DNA of 64,000 nucleotides from Cordyceps javanica (Eukaryota; Ascomycota; Sordariomycetes; Hypocreales; Cordycipitaceae), in contig JAAECO010000004.1 of assembly GCA_036850795.1 (NCBI GenBank), forward strand, positions 868,001-932,000, given 5' to 3'. How positions within the stretch are numbered: position 1 is the first letter of the stretch; each line of letters starts with the position of its first letter. This document shows positions 56,959 to 64,000 of this stretch, piece after piece. The notes under the pieces were generated by a model, which made no database searches, was not told where the DNA came from, and was given only the letters and a program-made list of their open reading frames with translations. A program made the position numbers and the translations under genes.

Positions 56959-58227
56959 ATGCCATCCGAAACCGCAAGATCGCTAAACATCCTAATTAGC
57001 GGAGCCGGGATCGCCGGCCCCGCCACGGCCTTTTGGCTCACCCGTCTCGGACACAGGTGCACGATTGTCGAGCGATTCCCCGGTATCCGAGAGAATGGCC
57101 TCCAGATCGACATCCGCAAGGAGGGTGTCGAGGCCATGCGCCGCATGGGCCTCCTCGACGAGGTCAAGAAGTATGTAGTCGACGAGCACGGGACCGAGTT
57201 TGTCGATAGCAAGGGTCGCCGTGTTGCGCTCTTCCCGAAAATTGAAGAAGACAAGCACGGCAAGCAGGGGTTCACCAGCGAGTACGAAATCATGCGCCAC
57301 GACCTGGTCAATATCCTCGTGGACGCCTCAAAGGGCAATGTCACCTACCGCTTTGATCTCTCCATCTCCGAGTTCGACAACAGAGAAGACTGCGTCGTCG
57401 TTACCTTTTCCGACGGTTCCGTAGAGACGTACGATCTTCTCATTGGTGCCGATGGGCAGGGCTCGAGAATCCGCAAGATGCTGCTCAAGAGTGAGGGTCG
57501 GGACGCGGACGACTCTGTCAACATGGGCGTTTATCTGTGCTTTTTCAAGACACCGCGCATCCCGGACACGGAAAAGATGACAACGCTCTACATTGCCACG
57601 CGACAGAGAATGATGATGACGCGTGTTCATTCGGAAGCAGAAGGGCAAGTATACATGGCTGTGCGTGGCCACGCCGCCGAGCTGGACAGCGTGCTGGCCA
57701 AGGACGTGGAGACGCAAAAGGAGTTCTTTAGCAGGCTGTTCAAAGATGCTGGGTGGAGAGCCGAGGAGCTTGTCGAATCAATGAACAAGTCGACCGACTT
57801 TTACGCCTCGTCGACACACATGATCCGCAGCAGCCTCTGGTCCAAACACCGCGTCGTGCTCGTCGGTGACGCGGGATACTCGCCGACGCCGCTCACGGGC
57901 ATGGGCACCAGCGTCGCGCTGATTGGTGCTACGATCCTCGCGGGCGAGATTGGCAAGCATGGAGCGGAGAACCTATCCCGCGCTTTCGAAGCGTACGAAA
58001 AGACATTCCGTCCATACGTGGATACTGTGCAAGATATTCCGCGTACGGTAACGCGTGGGCCGTACTGCGAGGGAAAGACGAAGCTGCGATTTGTGAATTT
58101 GCTTCTGTTCACGGCGACCAAGTTGAGGCTTGACAGATTCTTCCAGACTGTGATTCTGAGAGCCAACGATCCCTTTCGCATACCGCAGTACCCCGAATTA
58201 GACGAGGTGGCTCGTATACATGGTTAA
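56959..58227 (+). CDS. FAD-dependent monooxygenase (PHBH/TetX-like)
   Basis: A single exon of 422 residues. The N-terminal Rossmann motif ISGAGIAG (GxGxxG, 15-20) binds FAD; RENGLQIDIRKEGVEAMRRMG follows as in the TetX/PHBH group. The middle DLLIGADGQGSRIRK is the DG motif that contacts NADPH and FAD, and VVLVGDAGYSPTPLTGMGTS with Asp304 is the second FAD-binding GD motif. There is no N-terminal signal and no C-terminal membrane span. Relatives hydroxylate aromatic or polyketide substrates, and TetX itself inactivates tetracyclines; the substrate here cannot be read from sequence. It is the only intron-free gene of this length in the block and is divergent from the FMO gene. Confidence 0.9.
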   Translation: MPSETARSLNILISGAGIAGPATAFWLTRLGHRCTIVERFPGIRENGLQIDIRKEGVEAMRRMGLLDEVKKYVVDEHGTEFVDSKGRRVALFPKIEEDKHGKQGFTSEYEIMRHDLVNILVDASKGNVTYRFDLSISEFDNREDCVVVTFSDGSVETYDLLIGADGQGSRIRKMLLKSEGRDADDSVNMGVYLCFFKTPRIPDTEKMTTLYIATRQRMMMTRVHSEAEGQVYMAVRGHAAELDSVLAKDVETQKEFFSRLFKDAGWRAEELVESMNKSTDFYASSTHMIRSSLWSKHRVVLVGDAGYSPTPLTGMGTSVALIGATILAGEIGKHGAENLSRAFEAYEKTFRPYVDTVQDIPRTVTRGPYCEGKTKLRFVNLLLFTATKLRLDRFFQTVILRANDPFRIPQYPELDEVARIHG

Positions 58228-58342
58228 CCAACTACTTTTTCGAAATTCGTTCGAACAAGGACGATCAATCTCAATCTCCGCTTAATTACATCGTATTCAC
58301 CAAAAATAATAATAACTAGTACCAACAAGTTTACTAGCTCTA
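58228..58342. other. Short convergent 3' region
   Basis: 115 nt between the stop codons of the FAD monooxygenase gene (+) and the GFA-fold gene (-). Confidence 0.7.
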
Positions 58343-58945
58343 CTAGTATGAGCCATGCTCGTGAGGCCTGTCCCAGCGACAAGGTAGCTCTTTTCCAATC
58401 TCACTAAATGTGTCCAGATACCGCACACGTTTCTTCTCTGTCAAGTCTCTCATGTCAAACGCATCCTGACCCGCATCAATCGTGTATCCGTTCACCGAGA
58501 CAAAGGTGCCGTACTCCGGGGGGCCGGTCCCCTCGACGGCTTTCCATGCCTCGGTGGGCGCATCAGCGCCGGCCGCACCACCCGGCAACCCCAGCGCCGC
58601 GGCGTCGATGCCGACGACCTCGCCCACCGCGTTCGTGCTGAAGCAGCGCACGCCGCAGGTCCGGCAGAAGAGGAAGTGGATCACCTTGTCGTCGGTGAGG
58701 TAGTCGCCGAGCGCGGCGTACGGGTCGAGCGGGCGCAGCAGCAGGAAGTCGCCGACCGGGTCGGCGGGCTTCAGGTGGAAGAGGCCCATCTTGTGGCATG
58801 TGGTGCAGTTGCAGCGCGAGATGCGCTGCTCGCCCTCCTTTGGAGGGTTTGACTCGGTGTGCGGCGCCGGCAGCGTGAGGAAGAGAACGTAACGGGTGGC
58901 GCCGCAGTGGCATCCGCCCACCAGCGGTACTTTTCTCGGCTCCAT
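58343..58945 (-). CDS. GFA/CENP-V-fold zinc protein
   Basis: A single exon of 200 residues starting MEPRKVPLVGG; an ATG 10 codons upstream is the alternative. Zinc ligands of the GFA (glutathione-dependent formaldehyde-activating) fold are visible: GGCHCGATRY at 10-19, SRCNCTTCHKMG at about 50-61, and FCRTCGVRCF at about 100-109, giving the paired structural and catalytic zinc sites. The loop after HFLF and the STNAVG segment complete the beta-tent fold. The founding enzyme, Gfa, was described as condensing formaldehyde with glutathione, but most fungal members have no assigned substrate. Its closeness to two monooxygenases suggests handling of an aldehyde or thiol adduct released by oxidation; that is inference. 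No signal peptide is seen, so it is probably cytosolic. Confidence 0.85.
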   Translation of the reverse strand: MEPRKVPLVGGCHCGATRYVLFLTLPAPHTESNPPKEGEQRISRCNCTTCHKMGLFHLKPADPVGDFLLLRPLDPYAALGDYLTDDKVIHFLFCRTCGVRCFSTNAVGEVVGIDAAALGLPGGAAGADAPTEAWKAVEGTGPPEYGTFVSVNGYTIDAGQDAFDMRDLTEKKRVRYLDTFSEIGKELPCRWDRPHEHGSY

Positions 58946-59619
58946 GCTATGGCTAATGACAGGTATTGCAGTCAAAATGGAAAACGTTTACTTGCCTGAG
59001 GTTAAGATACCAAGCTTGGGATGGACTTGGAGTCTGTTGAGCATGGAGCAGCGCCCAGCTTTATGTATGTAGCTCGAGCTGAAAGTAGGCTACTTATTAG
59101 TAGCGCCACAGGATCGTGAACGGTCTGCAGTTAATACACCAGGAAATTCACGTGTGCAATTCATGTTCGGAGACAATAAGCACGGATGAACCCGCTCCGA
59201 AGAGCTTTAATTGTAGTTATTCAGGCAGGAAGAGCTTGGAATTCGGTCAGCTTGTTACTCTTGGCTGGTGTTGACCTGGCTTTGCAACTGCCTCGACATC
59301 AACAATCTCAACCTTATCTCTTCAGAGTTGCGAAATAGAGCTAAGAGCTAATGTATAATAGAAGAAGCATGAAGCGACCACCAAGGGAGCCATACTAGAA
59401 CGATGATTGTGGTGCTTGGTATGGTCTGCTAGCCACAATGGCCAACCCGGCTCGTCGGCGTCATGACGGGACGGGTGCTACTCTCCTCGTAGATCTGTAG
59501 AATTCCTTTACTGGTCGCCTGTGCATGATATTCAAGCGAAGTAATGGAAGATGACTACTCAGGATACGAAACGGTTCATGTATGAAGCTCTGACAATTCA
59601 TTTTGGACTAGGCTATGGT
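58946..59619. other. Intergenic, GFA-gene promoter
   Basis: 674 nt holding the promoter of the GFA-fold gene and the 3' side of the peptidase gene. No gene is supported. Confidence 0.65.
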
Positions 59620-61522
59620 CTAAATATGCAGTGGGAGCCGCCAGTCCCGATGGAATCCATCATCGACACTGAATGCGCCTGCGGTCTCGCACTTGCTCCA
59701 TGGCTGACAGGCCGCCGCGCAGGTAGTCTCCTCTGACGGCACGACACCCTCGTCAAAGTAGCGGCGCACAAGGTCCCTCGTGCAGTCCGTCACCCGGGGG
59801 CTGCCAAACACGCAGTGGCCCATGGACTCCTGGACGAGCACCGACGCGCCCGGGTATTTCTCGGCCACCCTGCGCGCGGCCCGCAGCGGCGTCACCGGGT
59901 CCCAGCGGTTGGAGAGGAAGAAGATTGGGGCCGCCGGCCGGCCGGCTTCCGGCGCGGATGCGTTCTTGGAGGGCTTCGGCGTGGTGAAGGGTCCGTGGAA
60001 CTGCCACTTGGCGGGCGTGCGCCAGTTGGAGCACGAGATGCGGATGTCGCTCCAGCGTGCGCCGGCGACGGCCGACTGCGCAATCTGTTTCGCGGCGTAG
60101 GCGCGCCAAAAGGTGGTGTTGCGGCCCGTGATGGCCTCGCCATCGCCGCACAGGACGGCGCTCTGCGCGTCAGTAAACCCGTAAGCGGACGCGGTAGTAT
60201 TGCCGACAGGGCAGACTTCCTCCAGGGGACCACCCGAGAGAGCGGACACGAGCTCGAAGAGTGCGGTCGTGTTGCCGCGCATCGCGTCGTCGGCCACCTT
60301 GGCTGTTTTTGTGAACGTGGCTATCGGGACGTATAGGGAGGTGAGGAGCAGTAGGTGAAGGTCGTTGGGCTGTAACACGGCGGGAGAGCTACCGTCGGTC
60401 TTGGAAACAAAGGTGGGCGTCTCGGCGAGCTGCGCGACCCAGTCCCAGAAGCGCTGTTTGATGTCAGTACCGGAGGCATCGCCGGGGCGGTAGAGGGGGC
60501 AGATGTCGCGACCAGCGTCAAAGCAACCCCGGAAGAACATGTCCGCCATCTCGTCGGTATCTACAGTGTTGGTAAGCCATCCCTTGATGAAAATAGAGTC
60601 AGTATAGGCCGCACATCCGTCAGTGAGCGTTGGGAATCCTTACGTCGCCAGTCGCATAGTCATCAATATCGCATACGCCATCGAGTAGCAGACGACCGAT
60701 GCGCTCGGGAAACATGGAAGCAAAATAATTTCCGAGGACTGTGCCGTAGGAGAAGCCCAGATACTGCAGACGTGGGAGATCTTCTTTATTGTTCCCGGCA
60801 CTCCGTAGCTCTAGCTGGGCGTCACCCTTAAACAAAGACTCCTCCTCAGTCTGATTCTTCTTGGAGTGCTTCTTGTTGTACTCGGCAATCTTCTCAATCA
60901 CAGCCAACATGTCTCTCGCCACGCTCGTCGTGCCCACGTAGCGAAGAAGCTCGCCATTGAAGTTGGCGCAGCGATCGCCCTGGATCGTCGCGAGGCCGAG
61001 GTTGTAGGATAGGGCGGCGGGGCCGGAGCCGACGCCGCCGCTGCCCCTCGCGCGGAGTGAGGCCGCGGTACGCGCGAGCCGGCCGTCCGGGTAGCAGTTG
61101 ACCTGCGGCGTTGTGCGGCCGATACCGCGCGGGTCAAAGGACACATACTCAAAGTGCTTGCGGCCGGGCGTGTCGACCATGTTGCGGTGCTGCCCCGCGG
61201 AGTTACGGAGGTGGTCTACGCCGGATCCGCCCGGGCCGCCCGGGTTGGATAGAACGGGTCCTGCGTAGGTGGGATCATCGGGGCCGACGACGGCGTCGGA
61301 CTTGATGACGGCCAGAGCAATCGTCTCGCCGGATGATTCGTCGAGCCAGTCGAGCGGCAGCAGCAGCCGCGCGCAGCGCAGTTCAGAGTAGCAGTCGTGG
61401 TACTCGAGGTCGTGGCTGGGCGTGACCGCGTCCCAGTCAAACTCATCGGCCGGGCCGGGAACGGCGGCAGAAGCGCCAGCAACGGCGGCGATGGCTAGGA
61501 CGGCTTGCAAGTGTGCCTTCAT
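59620..61522 (-). CDS. Secreted tripeptidyl-aminopeptidase-like alpha/beta hydrolase
   Basis: Two exons, 60644-61522 and 59620-60582 (intron GTAAGG...CAAG, 61 nt), give 613 residues. A signal peptide occupies 1-19. The alpha/beta-hydrolase core shows the oxyanion segment LSNPGGPGGSG, then FEYVSFDPRGIGRTTP, the nucleophile elbow LGFSYGTVLG with Ser258, Asp521 in SNRWDPVTP and His549 in MGHCVFG, the order of the TAP-like (S33) peptidases. RCARLLLPLDW near the N-terminus is typical of this family, known from Streptomyces tripeptidyl aminopeptidase and fungal secreted homologues. It probably removes short peptides or hydrolyses esters outside the cell. Several NxT/S sites and Cys pairs fit secretion. 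The catalytic triad is complete, so an active enzyme is expected. Confidence 0.9.
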
Positions 61523-62105
61523 CGCAACTACAATGGGACAGAAATAACAAGAGGTAAATTTACAAAAGTAGCCATGTCAGCAGCACAGGAGAAGAGGTGC
61601 AGCAAGCTTTATGCAGACTAGAGGGTCCCCGCTACGGTTACGCGAACCGGAGCGGAAAGAAGGCTTGGGAAAACCTGATACATATGACAGGCACTAGCAG
61701 GGTTGCATACTGGTAGTTGCGCGTCAATCACAGCCTGTCAGCCGGTCGCGTGTAAACAGTGCTGGCAGCAGAATGGACCAGCGCAACCGAAGGGAACCCA
61801 TACGATGCACCTCTCACAGTACGACATCTGCTTCAACGCATCAGTAGTGGTTGCTTCATTTCTTGGGCAATCTTGTTGTTCATATGAAGGCTTGGAGAGC
61901 TGACGACTGGCTTGCGAACTTGATTACGCAGCGCAGCTCTCAGCTCCGCCTCCACGACCACAGCCTTGTCGCGGCGGGGCAACAAGCCAGAAGGAAGATG
62001 TTAAAAAGATGGTCTTGGTCGGCAATGCGATGTGTGTCGATCCAGATTTTCCCGAGAGAGTGCGGACGTATCCACCAGGCAACTATCCTATTACCCCGCG
62101 TCGCT
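61523..62105. other. Divergent spacer, no supported gene
   Basis: 583 nt between the start codons of the peptidase gene (-) and the Cys-repeat gene (+). The same frame as the Cys-repeat gene is open from about 61851, but lacks a good start; an upstream exon cannot be excluded. Confidence 0.5.
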
Positions 62106-62759
62106 ATGGTCGTAAATGATTTCAAGGGAGAGCAGCCCGGCAGCGAGGCTCCTCAAACGATTACATCGAGCCAGTCCGGGCATCGCCAGACAGTGCCGTC
62201 CGAGGCCGAGGACGACACGACGCACGAGATGCAGGATCTGCCTCCCCCCTACGAAGCCGAAGCCTCTGCTCACCATCACCACCATCACCACCACCCCGGG
62301 TATGCCGAGTCGCACGGGAGCGGCGACAACACTGCTCGCACGCGAGCCGAGTCGGCCAGGATGCTGCGGCGAACACCCAGTGGCAGCAGCAGCAGCAGCA
62401 GCAGCTCAAGCTGCGTCGATCAGGACGGCTACCGGCGCACGGAAAAAATGACGTGGGAGGAAAAGGACGCCAGCGGATACTGGGCGCGGCCCGAGAACTC
62501 GACGGGGGCTTGCTGCTCGCGACGCGGAGGCTGCCTCTTTTCTGACCGGGACGCGTGCTGCTTCTCGGACCGTGAGGCCTGCTGCTTCTCTGACCGGGAC
62601 GCATGCTGCTTCTCCGACCGCGATGGGTGCTGCTTCTCGGACAATGGCGGCTGCTGCTTCTCGGATCACGGGGCGTGCTGCTGCAGCGGGACGGCGGCGC
62701 CGGGGAGATGGTGGCGGCCAGTGCCGTCGACTGGGACGCTGTTCAAAGATCTTTGCTGA
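62106..62759 (+). CDS. Cys-octapeptide-repeat protein with His8 run and PPxY motif
   Basis: A single-exon frame of 217 residues starting MVVNDFKGEQPG. The N-terminal part is acidic and carries DLPPPYEAEA (a PPxY WW-domain ligand), then eight consecutive His, then an eight-Ser or longer run. From about residue 142 to 193 an eight-residue unit x-C-C-F-S-D-x-x is repeated six to seven times with small changes (ACCFSDRD, ACCFSDRE, GCCFSDNG, GCCFSDHG, ACCCSG), followed by GRWWRP and a final LC. The last 84 residues contain 17 Cys. No signal peptide or membrane span is evident. The mix of His run and paired Cys suggests metal binding, or multiple S-acylation at the CC pairs; both are inference. I know no family with this repeat. 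The 24-nt units at DNA level differ mainly at third positions, which favours selection on protein. Confidence 0.65.
   Translation: MVVNDFKGEQPGSEAPQTITSSQSGHRQTVPSEAEDDTTHEMQDLPPPYEAEASAHHHHHHHHPGYAESHGSGDNTARTRAESARMLRRTPSGSSSSSSSSSCVDQDGYRRTEKMTWEEKDASGYWARPENSTGACCSRRGGCLFSDRDACCFSDREACCFSDRDACCFSDRDGCCFSDNGGCCFSDHGACCCSGTAAPGRWWRPVPSTGTLFKDLC
62529..62684 (+). repeat. 24-nt coding tandem repeat (Cys-octapeptide array)
   Basis: About six and a half units of a 24-nt sequence with core TGCTGCTTCTC. Each unit encodes one CCFSDxx octapeptide of the gene above. Confidence 0.9.
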
Positions 62760-64000
62760 GATGGGGGCAGGAAGGTGTTGCCGGCATTTTTTTTTTTTTT
62801 TTTTTGGGTTTCGCTTCTCTGCATCAAGTTCACCTGATATGATGGACTGATTGATGGAAGACGGTGTTTGGACAAGTTTTGCGTACGGCGTTTGAACGAG
62901 CGATAATACCGACTCCCTCGATGCGTCCAAGGTACCTAGTGTGTAGCTGGTCTTGGCCGCGTTTTGTTTGTGGTCTTGCTTGAAATTCTCTGGTTTGAGT
63001 AGCGGAATGTAAATATATCTGATGCATCTCATCTCAAGCGCACCTCTGGCGGAGGCGATCTGCCGCCGTGAATACCACACCATCGTGAGTATGATGTAGT
63101 GACGGCGGTTTCATAGTAGCGAAATAGGCGGGCTGAAATGATGGGCTTTTCGTGGCCTTTGGTGGTTGAAACTGCTGTAATGGCCCGTCATGAGTGATCA
63201 GCCATCCACCGAAGCGACCTGTGATGCGCTGAAAGCCGCCTCAAGACTTTGGCGGACCGTCCTCGTGGTAGGCTGAGTCGCCCGACGATCCTTGTATCTA
63301 TTGATACTACGTTTTCAGCTATATTGAAAATAGACCATTGCCACAAAGTCACTGTTTGTTTTCATCTTGAGCTGACATTGACGGTACCTCCCCCTGTGTA
63401 GTTTCGAATGCGCCTATGGAGTAGTAAACCGGCATTTCATAACGCCATCTCCACCAGCCGCCATCACTATCGCATCTCTGATACCTACTCATCTACCAGT
63501 ACGGCTCTTCCTTTGCCTTGATTCACTTTCTGTTCTTTTTTGGTAACTGGCTTGTTTTTTTTTCTCGAGAAAAAAATACCCCCACCGATAGTTCCTACCA
63601 AAATACCAAGATCGGCTGTCGCCGCCTCCCAACGGCGCACTCTGCCGTGCGTGTCGAGGCCCTGCCCAAATGCCCAGACACATGCTATACCTTGCATGAT
63701 GCATGAAAACGAGCAGTGCCGCGTACAAGAAGCTCGGCTTCCCGCAGAGTGACATTTAATGCTATGCCGAAGCCTCATGACCGGCCGTTGTGCGATTGTC
63801 GGGATCGAATGTGGCCTGGCCGATCGACACGCTCGACGGCTGTAGATAGGTGCCGTCAACCTCGGCACGAGCCCGAATCAGAATGCTTGGTCAGTGTCAT
63901 CAAATTGATAGCTCGAGTTCGAAGCTTTGAGCTTGGCCTACACCAGTGGCCCATTCACTTTGTCGGCGGACATGACGCACAAGATCTGGTACACCACCAC
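62760..64000. other. Right-hand end, no supported gene
   Basis: A T19 run at 62787-62805 follows the Cys-repeat gene. The remaining 1.2 kb has only overlapping frames without motifs. Confidence 0.6.
62787..62805. repeat. Poly-T tract (T19)
   Basis: An unbroken T homopolymer in the presumed 3' UTR of the Cys-repeat gene. Confidence 0.9.

Overview
The window is nuclear DNA of a filamentous ascomycete, most likely a Sordariomycete and probably Hypocreales. Reasons: most genes are split by short introns (46-135 nt) with GTRNGT-type donors and internal CTRAC-like branch sites; several families are of fungal type (RfeG, Sfh5, Pfa5, UstYa); intergenic spaces of 1-4 kb are rich in simple repeats and pyrimidine tracts; and one intronless tRNA-Asn lacks an encoded CCA. 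The organism call is inference; no species is claimed. Splice sites were placed by hand from reading frame, consensus and remembered family sequence.

Layout. 1-13.7 kb: a proline-rich PPxY protein (+), the RfeG-like regulator (-), Y-family DNA polymerase eta (-) and a small coiled-coil protein (-). 13.7-19.2 kb: gene-poor, with one tRNA-Asn. 19.2-21.5 kb: a 45-residue secreted peptide gene (-), divergent from a four-exon UstYa/DUF3328 oxidase gene (+). 23.8-36.4 kb: a kinase-fold protein that has lost its catalytic Asp, a Pfa5-type palmitoyltransferase, a Cys-rich protein of unknown function and an ASH1-type H3K36 methyltransferase. 36.4-40.8 kb: almost empty. 40.8-52 kb: mostly housekeeping (Sfh5 lipid-transfer protein, a secreted double-psi barrel protein, a five-exon RRM protein with an in-frame UAG, Arp2/3 subunit ARPC4, proteasomal deubiquitinase Ubp6, a small one-span membrane protein). 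53.7-62.8 kb: an accessory block with a secreted NlpC/P60 peptidase, an FMO, a PHBH-type FAD monooxygenase, a GFA-fold protein, a secreted TAP-like serine peptidase and a Cys-octapeptide-repeat protein.

How the genes may work together. The housekeeping genes are unrelated in pathway. Two places look like local functional units. (1) The peptide/UstYa pair shares a 1-kb divergent promoter. UstYa proteins cyclise Kex2-processed secreted precursors in fungal RiPP pathways (ustiloxin, phomopsin, asperipin), so this is the best candidate for an undescribed system. (2) The divergent FMO/FAD-monooxygenase pair followed by the GFA-fold gene looks like a small oxidative cluster without a visible backbone synthase. 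The in-frame UAG in the RRM gene is a separate anomaly and a candidate A-to-I edited stop codon. Most of the remaining open frames are antisense or frame-shifted shadows.
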